Positions 35,734 to 45,984 are shown, counted from the stretch's first letter. The stretch is 64,000 nt of DNA from Plantibacter sp. VKM Ac-2880 (GCF_015351235.1 NZ_JADKSJ010000002.1:558001-622000); one strand, 5' to 3'. Translations and numbers: made by a program. The notes: generated from the sequence alone by a model not told the origin.

Positions 35734-37116
35734 ATGACCGTCGCTGAACCGCGAGTCGCCATCGTCGGGGCAGGCCCGGCCGGCATCTACGCCGCCGATA
35801 TCCTCCTCGGCCTCGCACCGGCAGCCTCGATCGACCTGTTCGAGAAACTTCCGGCGCCCTACGGCCTGGTCCGGTATGGGGTCGCCCCGGATCATCCGCG
35901 CATCCGCAAGATCACCGACGCCTTGCACGACGTGCTGGTGAGCCCGCGCATCCGCCTGCTCTGCAACGTCGAGATCGGCGTCGACGTCGAGATCGAGGAA
36001 CTGCGGGCGGCCTACGACGGGGTCATCGTCGCGACGGGTGCCGACCTCGATGTCCGCCTCGACATCCCGGGGATCGACCTCCCCGGATCCTTCGGCGCCG
36101 CGGCCTTCGTCGCCTGGTACGACGGGCACCCGGATGTCGGGCGCACCTGGCCTCTCGAGGCGGAATCGGTCGCAGTGCTCGGCGCGGGCAACGTGGCGCT
36201 CGACGTCACCCGGATCCTCGCGAAACACGCCTCCGCGCTGACACACACGGACACCCCCGATGCCGTACTGGATCAGCTCGCCGCCAGTCCACTGCGCGAG
36301 GTGCACCTGTTCGCCCGGCGAGGCCCGGCCGATGTGCGCTTCTCGGCGATGGAGCTGCGCGAACTCGCCGAGCAGGACGACGTCGACGTGATCGTCGACG
36401 CGGAGGAACTCGTCCTGGATGAGCACGCCGAGCGAATGGTCGCGCAGTTCTCGCAGCGCCGCGTCGTCGTGCGCACGATGACGGAGTGGGCCGCGCTCGG
36501 TCCGGCGGTCCGGACGGCCTCGCGCCGCATCCACCTGCACCTGCGTCAGCGTCCGGTTCGTCTGCTGGGCGCGGACCGCGTGACCGGCATCGAGATGGAG
36601 CGCACCGCATCGGATGAGCTGGGACGGATGGTCGGAACCGGCGAGCTGCTGCGCTACGACGTCGGAGCCGTGTACCGGGCCGTGGGCTACCGCTCGGCCG
36701 CGGTTCCCGGGATGCCGTTCGACGCGGATCGCGGAGTCGTCCCCCACACCGACGGGCGAGTCGTGGACGGGGCGGGAGTGCCGATCCCACGGCTGTATGC
36801 CACCGGCTGGATCAAGCGCGGGCCGATCGGGCTCATCGGCTCGACCAAGTCGGATGCTGCGCAGACCGTCCGTCACCTCGTCGACGATCTCGCCGAGACC
36901 GAGCCCATCTCGCGCTGGGAAGAATCGATCGATCGACTCGACCACGCTGTCGACCTCGGCGGCTGGCTGCGCATCGACGCCGCCGAGCGCAGCGCCGGAG
37001 CTGAACGGGGACGGGAGCGGACGAAGATCGTCGACCGCGATGAGATGCTGGCGCATGCGAAACAGGAACAGACGACGGATCAGCGCCGCCGCGGCGTGAC
37101 GGGAACCTTCCGCTGA
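35734..37116 (+). CDS. fprA: Ferredoxin-NADP+ reductase, FprA/adrenodoxin-reductase type
   Basis: 460 residues; ribosome site AGGGGGA. FAD-binding GAGPAGIYAADIL at the start, YGLVRYGVAPDHP, NADP-binding GAGNVALDVTRIL (about residue 150) and C-terminal ATGWIKRGPIGLIGSTKSDA, all typical of FprA. Transfers electrons between NADPH and ferredoxin; family members serve P450 systems and redox defence. Preceded by a SoxR-type promoter with about 135 nt of leader, so expression by redox-cycling compounds is likely. Confidence 0.9.
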   Translation: MTVAEPRVAIVGAGPAGIYAADILLGLAPAASIDLFEKLPAPYGLVRYGVAPDHPRIRKITDALHDVLVSPRIRLLCNVEIGVDVEIEELRAAYDGVIVATGADLDVRLDIPGIDLPGSFGAAAFVAWYDGHPDVGRTWPLEAESVAVLGAGNVALDVTRILAKHASALTHTDTPDAVLDQLAASPLREVHLFARRGPADVRFSAMELRELAEQDDVDVIVDAEELVLDEHAERMVAQFSQRRVVVRTMTEWAALGPAVRTASRRIHLHLRQRPVRLLGADRVTGIEMERTASDELGRMVGTGELLRYDVGAVYRAVGYRSAAVPGMPFDADRGVVPHTDGRVVDGAGVPIPRLYATGWIKRGPIGLIGSTKSDAAQTVRHLVDDLAETEPISRWEESIDRLDHAVDLGGWLRIDAAERSAGAERGRERTKIVDRDEMLAHAKQEQTTDQRRRGVTGTFR

Positions 37117-37140
37117 TCGGTAGGTCGTCCAGCACCGCGC

Positions 37141-37593
37141 TCAGCTGTGCGTCGTGTTCGCCCGGATCTCCTCGACGGTCATCTCCGGTGCGCCGCCGGC
37201 GGCAGCCTCCGGGTCCATCCAGACGAAGTCCCAGTGGTGGCCGTCGAGGTCGTCGAAGCTCTTCGAATACATGAAGCCATGGTCCTGCTCGCCGGCAGGT
37301 GTCGCTCCGCTCGCGATGGCCTTCTCGACGATCGAGTCGACGTCGCCTCTGCTCTCGGCGCTCAGCGCGAGCTGCACCTCGGTGGAGGTGGTGGCGTCGA
37401 TGATCGTCTTGCTCGTGAACTCCGCGAAGAACTCCCGGGTGAGCAACATCGCGGTGATCGTGTCGCTGATGACCACGCTCACCGCGTTCTCGTCGCTGAA
37501 CCCCTCGTTGATCGAGTACCCGAGTGCCTCGAAGAACACCCGAGACCGGACCAGGTCGTTGACGGGCAGATTGACGAAGATCATGGTGGGCAT
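37141..37593 (-). CDS. VOC-family protein (glyoxalase-like)
   Basis: 150 residues from ATG 37593. One VOC module pair: FVNLPVNDLVRSRVFFEALG at the N-terminus, AMLLTREFFAEF, and GFMYSKSFDDLDGHHWDFVW near the end. Metal ligands of glyoxalase I are only partly kept, as in the PhnB/bleomycin-resistance-like group. Substrate unknown. Convergent with fprA (24-nt gap). Confidence 0.85.
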   Translation of the reverse strand: MPTMIFVNLPVNDLVRSRVFFEALGYSINEGFSDENAVSVVISDTITAMLLTREFFAEFTSKTIIDATTSTEVQLALSAESRGDVDSIVEKAIASGATPAGEQDHGFMYSKSFDDLDGHHWDFVWMDPEAAAGGAPEMTVEEIRANTTHS

Positions 37594-37788
37594 CAGGGCC
37601 GTCTCTCTCGAGGGCGCCGGCGGCACGGTGCCGTCGATCGTGTCTGCATCATCGCGAGGGTGGCCGACGACGTCAAGAGGAAATCGAGTAGGGACGGCTT
37701 GAACGCCGTCACGCCTGTGCATGAGCTGTCCGACCGTTCCTCAGGCCGGAGTGACGGCAGGTCGGATCGCTGACGCGATGAGTCCGCG

Positions 37789-37940
37789 TCAGCCCTTCCG
37801 CCGACGGAGGATGCTCCACCAGACGAGCCCGGCGAGGCCGATCGCGAGGTACACCGCGCTGAGGATGTACCCTCCGGCGCTGCCTCCGCCCATGGCCGTG
37901 GTGATCGAGACGAGGAAGGCTGCGAGCAGTCCGAGTTCGG
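37789..37940 (-). pseudogene. Membrane-protein fragment
   Basis: The minus strand encodes SELGLLAAFLVSITTAMGGG and AVYLAIGLAGLVWWSILRRR before a stop: two membrane segments and a basic tail. Upstream of about 37940 the same frame becomes Arg/Cys-rich non-coding-like text, exactly where the XRE fragment starts on the other strand. Read as the 3' end of a broken gene; a short intact gene is possible. Confidence 0.4.
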
Positions 37941-38118
37941 ACGCTTCGTCTCGGCGAAGCGACGGGACGCCGGCCTCGCACAGCGGGAGCTCGCACAGCA
38001 CGTGTACGTCACCGAGTCCGCGGTGTCGAAGTGGGAGCGCGGGCTCTCCTATCCAGACAACTCGCTCGTCCCGCTGTTCGCCGTACTGGTCGCGACCCAG
38101 CCTGCATCGGATGGCTAA
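37936..38118 (+). pseudogene. XRE-family regulator fragment
   Basis: 60 codons reading FGRFVSAKRRDAGLAQRELA and then HVYVTESAVSKWERGLSYPD, an unmistakable XRE helix-turn-helix. There is no ATG, GTG or TTG in frame just before it, and after about residue 48 the sequence departs from the family and stops. Both ends appear lost, leaving only the DNA-binding core. Adjacent to another fragment on the opposite strand, so this is probably a deletion scar. Confidence 0.6.
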
Positions 38119-38394
38119 GGTCCCGAGAGACAGCGGGGCAGAAGCTACGGCGAGACGACAAGAGGGCGGCGCACCCGAAGCGCCGCCCCACACACCAGAG
38201 CAGCGGCTCACGCGGAACCCGAATCCGTGTTCGCAACGCCGCTCCGGTTGGAAGCGATGCTAGGCCCACTGCACAGCGTGCGCAAGGTATTCCGGCTATC
38301 TAGCAATACCGGCGTAACGAATCGCTTCGACCAGTGACCGAGCGCCGCCATCCGCTGGGGACGCCGGGCAACGGAGACCCTCAGTGCTGCACGT
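38119..38394. other. Gene-free stretch, AT-richer scar
   Basis: About 275 nt between the XRE fragment and the ABC exporter with no supported gene. GGTATT (38286-38291) and AATACC (38305-38310) form a short inverted repeat in a patch clearly poorer in GC than its surroundings. Confidence 0.4.
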
Positions 38395-40347
38395 TCAACC
38401 ACCGTCGCCGTGCCGGTCTCGGCTTCCATGAGTGAATCCGACGGACGCTGTTCCGCTGAGCGCTTCATCACCTGCAGGTGCTTCTGGGGTCTCCGCGAAC
38501 TGCGTGCGGTGCAGCTCCTCGTATCGGCCACTCAGGGCCAGGAGCTCCTCGTGCGTACCCCGCTCCACGATCGAACCGTCCTCGACCACGAGGATCAGGT
38601 CTGCGCTGCGGATGGTCGAGAGGCGGTGGGCGATCACCATCGCCGTTCGGCCCTCGAGGGCCTCGCTGAGCGCCGCCTGCACAGCTGCCTCCGATGTCGA
38701 GTCCAGCGCCGCCGTCGCCTCGTCGAGGATGACGACACGTGGCTGGGCGAGGAGGAGCCTCGCGATGGTCATTCTCTGGCGTTCGCCACCCGACAGCCGG
38801 TACCCGCGTTCGCCGACCATGGTGTCGAGCTGGTCCGGCAGCGACCGGATGAGCGGCTCGAGTCGCGCACGGCGAACGGCGTCCCACACCTCCTCGTCGG
38901 ATGCCTCCGGCCTGGCCAGGCGCAGGTTGGAGAGGATGGTCTCGTGGAACAGGTGGCCGTCTTGGGTCACCATGCCCAGGGTGTGCCGCATGGAGGCGAA
39001 GCTGACGTCGCGAACGTCGGTGCCCCCGAGGCGCACGGCGCCGCTGTCGACGTCGTACAGGCGTGAAAGGAGTTGGGCGATCGTGGACTTACCGGCGCCG
39101 GACGTCCCGACGAGGGCGACGGTCTGGCCCGGCTCGATGCTGAAGGAGATGCCGTGCAGCACCTCGTCGCCGCCGCGGGTGTCGAGCGTCGAAACCTCTT
39201 CGAGCGAGGCGAGCGACACCTTGTCGGCGGACGGGTAGGCGAAACGCACATCGTCGAACTCGACGGACACGGGTCCCTCGGGGACGGTGACGGCGTCGGC
39301 CTTCTCCTGGATGAGCGGCTTGAGATCCAGCACCTCGAAGACGCGCTCGAAGCTGACCACAGCGCTCATGATCTCGACCCGGGCGTTCGCGAGGCCGGTC
39401 AGGGGCACGTAGAGCCGGGTGAGCAGGAGCGCCAGGGTGACCACCTCTCCGGTGTCGAGCTGGCCGGCGAGTGCGAGGGTGCCGCCGAGCCCGTACACGA
39501 GCGCGAGGGCGAGGGCGGACACGAGCATCAGCGCGGTGACGAAGACGAACTGCAGCATCGCCGTGCGTACCCCGATGTCTCGCACGCGGGCGGCGCGCAC
39601 GCGGAACTCCTCGGCCTCTTCGTCAGGCCGGCCGAACAGCTTCACGAGGGTGGCGCCGGGTGCCGAGAACCGCTCGGTCATCTGCGTGCTCATCGCCGAA
39701 TTGTGGTCGGCTGCTTCGCGACGCAGCGCTGCGAGGCGACGACCCATGCGGCGCGCGGGGATCAGGAAGATCGGAAGCATGATCACGGCGAGGACCGTCA
39801 CGAGCCAGGACGTGCTGAGCATGACGATCAAGGTGAGGATCAGCGCCACGATGTTCGTGACCACGCCGGACAGCGTGCCGCTGAAGGCCTGCTGAGCGCC
39901 GATCACGTCGTTGTTGAGGCGGCTCACCAGGGCGCCGGTCCGCGTTCGGGTGAAGAATGCGATCGGCATCTTCTGCACGTGGTTGAAGACAGCGGTGCGC
40001 AAGTCCAAGATCACGCCCTCGCCGATCCGTGCCGAGAACCATCGCGTCACGAGCGACACGGCGGCATCGGCGAGAGCAACGAGGGCGATGACGACGGCGA
40101 GCCACACGATGGTCGTGACCGCTCCCCGGGCGACGATGACGTCGACCACCTTTCCGGCGAGCACCGGCGTCGCGACCGCGAGGAAGGCTCCCCCGATGGA
40201 CAGCGTGATGAAGATCACGAGCTTCGACCGGTAGGGCACCGCGAACGTCAGGATCCGCTTCACCGACTCGCGGGAGAAACCGTGCTTGCCATCCTTGGCG
40301 GACGAGATCTTGTAGAGCGAGCTCCAGGCCGCGCTTTCCATGCTCAT
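38395..40347 (-). CDS. ABC exporter (fused membrane and ATPase domains)
   Basis: 650 residues; ATG 40347 with GGAAGGA. Six-helix type IV exporter domain (about 45-345; LVSRLNNDVIGAQQAFSGTL is the typical loop) followed by an ATPase domain: Walker A GTSGAGKS, signature LSGGERQR, Walker B RVVILDEATAALD, H-loop AHRLSTIRSADLI. Half-transporter, so works as a dimer. Substrate (drug, lipid or peptide) unknown. Divergent from the AraC/GyrI gene, which often controls such exporters. Confidence 0.9.
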   Translation of the reverse strand: MSMESAAWSSLYKISSAKDGKHGFSRESVKRILTFAVPYRSKLVIFITLSIGGAFLAVATPVLAGKVVDVIVARGAVTTIVWLAVVIALVALADAAVSLVTRWFSARIGEGVILDLRTAVFNHVQKMPIAFFTRTRTGALVSRLNNDVIGAQQAFSGTLSGVVTNIVALILTLIVMLSTSWLVTVLAVIMLPIFLIPARRMGRRLAALRREAADHNSAMSTQMTERFSAPGATLVKLFGRPDEEAEEFRVRAARVRDIGVRTAMLQFVFVTALMLVSALALALVYGLGGTLALAGQLDTGEVVTLALLLTRLYVPLTGLANARVEIMSAVVSFERVFEVLDLKPLIQEKADAVTVPEGPVSVEFDDVRFAYPSADKVSLASLEEVSTLDTRGGDEVLHGISFSIEPGQTVALVGTSGAGKSTIAQLLSRLYDVDSGAVRLGGTDVRDVSFASMRHTLGMVTQDGHLFHETILSNLRLARPEASDEEVWDAVRRARLEPLIRSLPDQLDTMVGERGYRLSGGERQRMTIARLLLAQPRVVILDEATAALDSTSEAAVQAALSEALEGRTAMVIAHRLSTIRSADLILVVEDGSIVERGTHEELLALSGRYEELHRTQFAETPEAPAGDEALSGTASVGFTHGSRDRHGDGG

Positions 40348-40508
40348 TGCGGTTCCTTCCGTGGGCGCCAGCCCTAACGTAGATGCCGGGTGTCCAAACC
40401 CGAAATCCTCTTCACCTGCACCGTGAAGCACAGACGCGATCCGATCGGACCGCGATAGTAGGGTGCCGATCGTGACGAGACGGAAGTGTGGGTGTCGAAG
40501 GAGGCGGC

Positions 40509-41375
40509 ATGATCGCAGAACTGAACAGACTGGTCGAACTGGTCGAAGGTCGTCTGGACGACGACCTTGACGTTGCATCCTTGGCGAGGGAACTTGGCAT
40601 GACGGAGTACCACCTCCGTCGGATGTTCTCGTCGCTTGCTGGGATGCCGCTGTCGGAGTACATCCGGCGGCGCCGTATGTCGGTCGCGGCAGCAGACGTT
40701 CTCGGAACCGACGATCTGCTGAGCATCGCGGTGCGCTACGGCTACGGATCGACCGAGGCCTTCGGCCGAGCGTTCCGATCGGTGCACGGCGTCAGCGTCG
40801 GCGACGTCAAGCGAGACGGCGGCCCCCTTCGAACACAACCGCAGATCAGGTTCCGCCTGACCGTAGAAGGGAACATCACCATGGACACCCGAATCACCGA
40901 CCGGCCGGCATTCCTGCTCGCCGGCCACGCCACCCGCGTGCCGCTCATCCATGAAGGCATCAATCCACACATCCAAGCCCACATCGCCTCACTGCCGGCG
41001 GCAGAACACGCACGCCTCAAAACTCTAAGCGACACCGAACCGGCCGGCCTGCTCCAGGTCAGCGCCGACGTCGACCCGGACTACACCGAGGGAAGCGAAC
41101 TGACCTACCTGCACGGCGTAGCCGTCACGGGCGCGGCCCCGGTGCCCGACGATCTCGACACGATCGAGGTTCCGGCCGGCTCGTGGGCGGTGTTCCACAC
41201 CGAGGGCGAGTACCCGGCCGCGCTGCAGGAGGCATGGGCTGCGACCGCGACTGATTGGTTCCCGTCGAACCCATGGCGACTCCGGCCCGGCCCGTCCATC
41301 GTCGCGGTGCTCGACCGTGCCGACGACTTCAGCACGGCAGCTTGCGAGCTCTGGCTCCCCGTCGAGCGCGCTTGA
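40509..41375 (+). CDS. AraC regulator with GyrI-like ligand domain
   Basis: 288 residues; ATG 40509 preceded by AAGGAGG. AraC double helix-turn-helix in residues 10-105 (VASLARELGMTEYHLRRMFS; LSIAVRYGYGSTEAFGRAFR). From about residue 125 a GyrI-like/effector-binding domain (ITDRPAFLLAGHATRVPLIH; ELWLPVERA at the end). Same architecture as Rob/TipA-like multidrug sensors. Likely activator of the divergent ABC exporter. Confidence 0.88.
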   Translation: MIAELNRLVELVEGRLDDDLDVASLARELGMTEYHLRRMFSSLAGMPLSEYIRRRRMSVAAADVLGTDDLLSIAVRYGYGSTEAFGRAFRSVHGVSVGDVKRDGGPLRTQPQIRFRLTVEGNITMDTRITDRPAFLLAGHATRVPLIHEGINPHIQAHIASLPAAEHARLKTLSDTEPAGLLQVSADVDPDYTEGSELTYLHGVAVTGAAPVPDDLDTIEVPAGSWAVFHTEGEYPAALQEAWAATATDWFPSNPWRLRPGPSIVAVLDRADDFSTAACELWLPVERA

Positions 41376-41382
41376 CGGAGTG

Positions 41383-41412
41383 GACCTGTCGGCCGCGGGA
41401 CGCCGGCAGGTC
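41383..41412. terminator. Bidirectional hairpin terminator
   Basis: GACCTGTCGGC (41383-41393) pairs with GCCGGCAGGTC (41402-41412), 11 bp with one T-G pair and an 8-nt loop, between the convergent AraC and lipoprotein genes. Confidence 0.65.
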
Positions 41413-41423
41413 CGCCGCCCGGC

Positions 41424-41927
41424 TCAGGACTCACAGGCGTCGAAGTCCGCCTGGGTCGCACCCTCAGGAGTGATCACCCCGACACCACTACGCTCCGGGT
41501 CGGCGACGTCGAAGCCGCGTTCGCGCAGACAGATCGCCAGCTTGAGCTGTTGTTCATCGAACTCCTGGATGGTCAGTTGCTTCACGTCGGAGGGCGGCGG
41601 CGGGCCCACCTGCTTCTCGCATCGGACCGAGGCGGCGTTGAACGCCTCCTCATCGGTGACGTTCGGGCTATAGGAGCCGTCGGGGTCGGGATCCGGGTAG
41701 TCGATCCCCTCGTCGCGCATGCAGGACGCGAACTCGAGCTGCCAATCCTGTTCCGACTGTGCGGACGATTTCCCGGCGCCATTGTCGGACGTGCCCTGCG
41801 TTGTGCTGCCACAACCGGCGAGGACGACCATGAGCAGCGGGGCGGCGAGCATCGCTGCGGCCAAGCGGGGCCGGGGTACCCGCACCGTCGCGCTGCTCTG
41901 ACGGCGGGAAGGAAGTGACGTGAACAT
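41424..41927 (-). CDS. Lipoprotein linked to efflux system
   Basis: 167 residues; ATG 41927 with AGGAG. Lipobox VLAGC at about residue 37. Mature part has paired segments FASCMRDEGIDYPDPDPDGS and AICLRERGFDVADPERSG, with conserved Cys residues (ASC, VRCEKQ, AICL, DACES). Lipoproteins of this kind commonly stand beside PG-binding adaptor/MacB-like efflux genes in actinobacteria; function unknown. Divergent from the adaptor gene. Confidence 0.72.
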   Translation of the reverse strand: MFTSLPSRRQSSATVRVPRPRLAAAMLAAPLLMVVLAGCGSTTQGTSDNGAGKSSAQSEQDWQLEFASCMRDEGIDYPDPDPDGSYSPNVTDEEAFNAASVRCEKQVGPPPPSDVKQLTIQEFDEQQLKLAICLRERGFDVADPERSGVGVITPEGATQADFDACES

Positions 41928-42119
41928 GTTTTCTCCTGGGTGATCGACATCGGTTGTCGATCCACAGCTCAGCACTCCGCGTGTTGCAGAAACGTGTGGT
42001 GAAGACCCAACACTGGCGCAACCCCTGCTCTGGTCAGCTGGACCACATCTGCCGGACACCTGTGGCAGACCTCGCTCCGCCACACCAGCGGCCCGACAGC
42101 GCCACCGGAAGGAACCCCC

Positions 42120-43250
42120 ATGCATCCCACTCTCGACGCCGAACCGGATCTCCACGCCGACGACCAGCCCACCGAGCGAGGACCACGACGCCGCGGCGCA
42201 CTCATCGTGAGCATCACGGTGTTCGCCCTGTTGCTCGGCGGCGGCGCGGCGTTCGCCGTCGTGCAGCAGAACGGCAGCACCGCACCGTCGAAGGCGTACA
42301 CCACCGTGGACACCTCGACGGCCAAGGTCGAACGCGGCGATCTGTTCGGCATCAGCCCGACACCGGGCACCATCGACTACTCCGACAGCCGTGTCATCGG
42401 GGCGGGCGCGAGCGGTACGGTCACGGCGACCGCGCCGGTCGGCAGTCAGGTGTCACTCGGGAACGGTCTGTACTGGATCGACAACGTCCCCGTGCTCCTG
42501 CTGCACGGACCGCTCCCGGCCTGGCGTGCGTTCGGGACCGGGATGACGAACGGACCCGACGTGCTCCAGTTGGAGACGAGTCTCGCCGGTCTCGGCTACT
42601 TCGATCGCACCCCCGACCTCGAGTTCGCCGAATCCACTGAGCGCGCAGTCAAGCGGTGGCAGCAGGCGCTCGGGCTCGGGCAGACCGGCCGACTCGAGCT
42701 CGGCTCGGTCGTCTTCATGACGGGCGACGTGCGCATCGGTTTCATTGCAGCCGCGATCGGCACCCAGATCGGCCAGGGCGGACCCCTACTGACGGTGACC
42801 TCGCTGAACAAGCAGATCGAGGTCGACCTGAAGACCTCTGACCAGCGCCTGGCCGTTCCCGGAGGCGCGGTGACGATCAGTCTGCCGGGCGGCACGAGCA
42901 CGACCGGCACGGTCATCACCGTGGGCGCCTCCACGGAGCGCGAGGCGAACGGGCAGAAGTCCATCGTCATCCCGGTCTCCGTCTCCCTCGACGAGCCAGC
43001 GGCCACCGCAACACTCCAACGGAGCAGCGTGACCGTCGGATTCCCGTCCGAACGTCGCGACGACGTGCTCTCGGTTCCGGTCGAGGCACTCATCGCGCTC
43101 GACGCCGAACGCTACGGCGTCGAGATCGTCGCCGGCGACGGGACGACGAACCGGGTACCGGTCACGACCGGCCTCTTCGCCGACGGCAAGGTTGAGATCA
43201 GTGGTGACGGCGTAGCCGCGGGTGACGACGTCGTGGTGCCGGAAGCATGA
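42120..43250 (+). CDS. Efflux adaptor with peptidoglycan-binding domain
   Basis: 376 residues. One membrane anchor ([20 protein letters not shown]), then a lipoyl/barrel-sandwich region, a PG_binding_1 domain (about 138-185, [18 protein letters not shown] and [20 protein letters not shown]) and the beta-barrel end [21 protein letters not shown] Gram-positive HlyD/MacA-like adaptor that could touch the cell wall. Stop overlaps the ATPase start (ATGA). Confidence 0.85.
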   Translation: MHPTLDAEPDLHADDQPTERGPRRRGALIVSITVFALLLGGGAAFAVVQQNGSTAPSKAYTTVDTSTAKVERGDLFGISPTPGTIDYSDSRVIGAGASGTVTATAPVGSQVSLGNGLYWIDNVPVLLLHGPLPAWRAFGTGMTNGPDVLQLETSLAGLGYFDRTPDLEFAESTERAVKRWQQALGLGQTGRLELGSVVFMTGDVRIGFIAAAIGTQIGQGGPLLTVTSLNKQIEVDLKTSDQRLAVPGGAVTISLPGGTSTTGTVITVGASTEREANGQKSIVIPVSVSLDEPAATATLQRSSVTVGFPSERRDDVLSVPVEALIALDAERYGVEIVAGDGTTNRVPVTTGLFADGKVEISGDGVAAGDDVVVPEA

Positions 43251-43930
43251 GCGACATCGTGCGACTCGAAGGAGTCGGCCGGAGCTACGGCAGCCCGCCG
43301 GTCCACGCCCTCACCGGCGTCGACCTCACCATCACGGCAGGCGAGTTCGTCGCCATCGTCGGACCCAGTGGTTCCGGGAAGTCGACGATGCTGAACCTGA
43401 TCGGCACCCTCGACCGTCCGAGCAGCGGATCCGCCTTCATCGACGGTGAGGACGTCCAACGCCTCCCAGACACGAAACTCTCCGCACTCCGCGCTCACCG
43501 CATCGGGTTCGTGTTCCAGCAGTTCCACCTCGCCGAGGGGACCAGCGCGATCGACAACGTCGCAGACGGCCTCATCTACACCGGCGTCCCCCGCTCCGAA
43601 CGACGCCGACGCGCCATCGCCGCGCTCACTCGGGTGGGACTCGGGCACCGGCTTGACCACCGACCGAACCAGATGTCCGGTGGCGAGCGGCAACGGGTCG
43701 CCATCGCCCGCGCAGTCGTCGGCGACCCGCCGTTGCTCCTCGCGGACGAACCGACCGGCAACTTGGACTCGGCCTCCGGTGCCACCATCGTCGAGCTGCT
43801 CACGGAGCTGAACGACGCCGGTACCACCGTCGTGGTCATCACGCACGACGTCGAGCTCGCAGCACAGCTCCCGCGCCGCGTGTCCATCCGCGACGGCCGC
43901 GTCGTCGCAGATGCAGGAGTGGCAGCATGA
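43247..43930 (+). CDS. MacB/LolD-type ABC ATPase
   Basis: 227 residues: Walker [10 protein letters not shown]-loop [18 protein letters not shown], signature MSGGERQR, Walker [17 protein letters not shown] switch. Typical of ATPases that drive MacB-like permeases by mechanotransmission. Overlaps its neighbours by 4 nt on both sides. Confidence 0.92.
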   Translation: MSDIVRLEGVGRSYGSPPVHALTGVDLTITAGEFVAIVGPSGSGKSTMLNLIGTLDRPSSGSAFIDGEDVQRLPDTKLSALRAHRIGFVFQQFHLAEGTSAIDNVADGLIYTGVPRSERRRRAIAALTRVGLGHRLDHRPNQMSGGERQRVAIARAVVGDPPLLLADEPTGNLDSASGATIVELLTELNDAGTTVVVITHDVELAAQLPRRVSIRDGRVVADAGVAA

Positions 43931-45123
43931 GCCGCGAACCCGGACGCACCTCGAAGTTGCTCGCACGCGACGTCCTGCACCTGGGGACGACGGGCCTTCG
44001 CTCCCGCCCGACCCGGGCGGTCCTGTCCGCCCTCGGGATCGCCATCGGCATCGCCGCGATGATCGCCGTCGTCGGCATCTCCTCGTCCAGCCAGGCGAGA
44101 CTCAACCAACAGCTCGAATCCCTCGGCACCAACCTGCTGCGCGTCACCGCCGGAAAGAGCTTGTCCGGCGAAGATACGAAGCTGCCGCCGAACACCGCCG
44201 CGAAGGTCAGCCAGATCGAGGGTGTGCAGTACGTCGGGTCGACCGCGAGTCTGAGCGAGCGGTCGGTCTACCGCAGCGAACTCATCGAACCCGGCCGGAC
44301 CGGCGGGATCGGGGTGCATGTGGCGTCAGCAGCGTTGGCCGAGGTCGTCGGGGCGGAAGTCGTCTCGGGCGCGTGGTTCAACGCAGCGACCGCTTCCTAT
44401 CCGACCGTGGTGCTCGGTGCGACCACCGCGAAACGACTCGGGATCATCGAGCCCGGTGGGTTGATCTGGCTGGGTGGGCAACGGTTCACCGTCATCGGCG
44501 TGCTCGCACCGGTCGTCCTCGCCGAGGAACTGGACACGTCCGCCCTGATCGGCGAGGGGATCGCCGCAACGTTGTTCGGGTTCGCGGGCAACCCGACCAC
44601 GGTCTATGAACGCTCGACCGACGAGAGCGTCCCCCACGTCCGGGAGCTGCTCGGACCTACCGTGAATCCCGAGGCGCCTCAGGAGGTCAAGGTCTCACGG
44701 CCCTCGGACGCGCTCGCCGCGAAGAACGCCGCCGACCAGGCCTTCACCGGACTCCTGCTCGGACTCGGGTCCGTCGCGCTGCTCGTCGGCGGCATCGGCG
44801 TCGCGAACACGATGGTCATCTCGGTCCTCGAGCGCCGCCGGGAGATCGGTCTGCGACGAGCGCTCGGGGCGACACGGGGGCACATCCGTTCCCAGTTCCT
44901 GACGGAAGCGCTCCTGCTGTCCGCACTCGGCGGCATCGCGGGAGCAGGCCTCGGCAGCCTGGTGACGGTCATCATGGCGACGGCATCGGGATGGCCCGTC
45001 TCGCTCCCGCCGCTCGTGCTCGTCGGAGGCGTGGGAGCGACCCTCGTCATCGGCGCGGTCGCGGGACTCTATCCCGCGATCCGCGCGTCCCGGACGCCTC
45101 CGACGGAAGCGCTCAGCAGCTGA
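43927..45123 (+). CDS. MacB-type ABC permease
   Basis: 398 residues: first membrane helix [20 protein letters not shown], large extracytoplasmic MacB domain (about 60-265), then three C-terminal FtsX helices with [20 protein letters not shown] and [16 protein letters not shown]. With the adaptor and ATPase it would expel a peptide, antibiotic or envelope component. Confidence 0.92.
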   Translation: MSREPGRTSKLLARDVLHLGTTGLRSRPTRAVLSALGIAIGIAAMIAVVGISSSSQARLNQQLESLGTNLLRVTAGKSLSGEDTKLPPNTAAKVSQIEGVQYVGSTASLSERSVYRSELIEPGRTGGIGVHVASAALAEVVGAEVVSGAWFNAATASYPTVVLGATTAKRLGIIEPGGLIWLGGQRFTVIGVLAPVVLAEELDTSALIGEGIAATLFGFAGNPTTVYERSTDESVPHVRELLGPTVNPEAPQEVKVSRPSDALAAKNAADQAFTGLLLGLGSVALLVGGIGVANTMVISVLERRREIGLRRALGATRGHIRSQFLTEALLLSALGGIAGAGLGSLVTVIMATASGWPVSLPPLVLVGGVGATLVIGAVAGLYPAIRASRTPPTEALSS

Positions 45124-45200
45124 CGTATGAACTGTCCAGGGACTCTCTCTGTGCGGGCACAGACACCCGAGGTTGATGGCGATGACGCCCCATCAGCGTT

Positions 45201-45257
45201 GACGTCGGCGTGGCTGCGAGGCCGGGCTCCAATCCGCCTCGCAGCCGTACCGACGTC
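45201..45257 (+). terminator. Strong hairpin terminator after MacB-like operon
   Basis: GACGTCGG pairs with CCGACGTC and GCTGCGAGGC with GCCTCGCAGC, giving about 18 paired bases with one small internal mismatch and a 13-nt loop, 78 nt after the permease stop. Confidence 0.75.
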
Positions 45258-45328
45258 CGCACCGGCGAGGTCGACGCGGGCGGGCCTGCCGATCGAGGTT
45301 CTGATCGGACCGTCAGTAGGCTTGCAGG

Positions 45329-45751
45329 GTGCGAATACGTCTCCTGGACATCGACGACTCCGCAGCGCTCGTCCCGTTCCTCGACCAGCTCGGCTACCCA
45401 TCCTCAGAACCGTCCATCCGGGGACGCACTGCGTTCCTGCTATCCGACCCGACAGCCTGTTGCTGGGTTGCCGAGGACCACGACAGGCTCGTGGGTCTCC
45501 TCACCGGACACCTCAGCTGGCACATCGAAATCGATGGTCCCGCAGCACGGTTGACGGCGCTCGTCGTCGACGAACAAGCGCGGGGCCGGGGAACGGCACG
45601 CTTGCTCGTGGCTGCATTCGAGGACTGGGCCCGAGACCACGGGGCCACCAAGGCCGGACTCAGCTCGAACACGAGTCGCGAGGACGCCCACGCGGCCTAT
45701 CAGACGCTCGGTTGGACACTCACGGCGCTGAGCTTCACCAAAACCCTGTAG
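45329..45751 (+). CDS. GNAT-family acetyltransferase
   Basis: 140 residues from GTG 45329. Acetyl-CoA motif A TALVVDEQARGRGTARLLVA, motif B LSSNTSREDAHAAYQTLGW. Substrate unknown (amino group of a small molecule or protein). Stands alone. Confidence 0.88.
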   Translation: MRIRLLDIDDSAALVPFLDQLGYPSSEPSIRGRTAFLLSDPTACCWVAEDHDRLVGLLTGHLSWHIEIDGPAARLTALVVDEQARGRGTARLLVAAFEDWARDHGATKAGLSSNTSREDAHAAYQTLGWTLTALSFTKTL

Positions 45752-45779
45752 GCAGCTACCGCAGAGACCTTCTCCGCTG

Positions 45780-45911
45780 TCACCGCCGACGCCGACGCGG
45801 ACGGGTCGGCACGACCCGTCGATCGGCCTCCGGGCGAAGCGGTCGGCAGGGTGCGCCCTCGGGAGCGTCGTAGGGCTTCACATCCTGGAACCGCACTCGC
45901 GTCTCCGTCAT
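45780..45911 (-). CDS. Possible 43-residue basic protein
   Basis: ATG 45911 follows an AGAGGTGG ribosome site; the product starts MTETRVRFQDVKPYDAPEG and ends in a run of Arg. Against it, the hairpin at 45800-45820 lies inside the frame. No family known; kept as a weak candidate. Confidence 0.25.
   Translation of the reverse strand: MTETRVRFQDVKPYDAPEGAPCRPLRPEADRRVVPTRPRRRRR
45800..45820 (+). terminator. Hairpin terminator after GNAT gene
   Basis: GACGGGTCG-GCA-CGACCCGTC: perfect 9-bp stem with a 3-nt loop, 49 nt past the GNAT stop. Confidence 0.65.
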
Positions 45912-45984
45912 GGCCACCACCTCTCGTTGCCGCGATTCTGCCGACGGTCGTCTCCGGCATCGTCGCCTTCGTCACGGAGGCGTC

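Noticed and set aside
39073-40377. 434-codon plus-strand frame opposite the ABC exporter
   Set aside because: Shadow rich in Gly, Glu, Asp and His; the exporter on the minus strand is complete.
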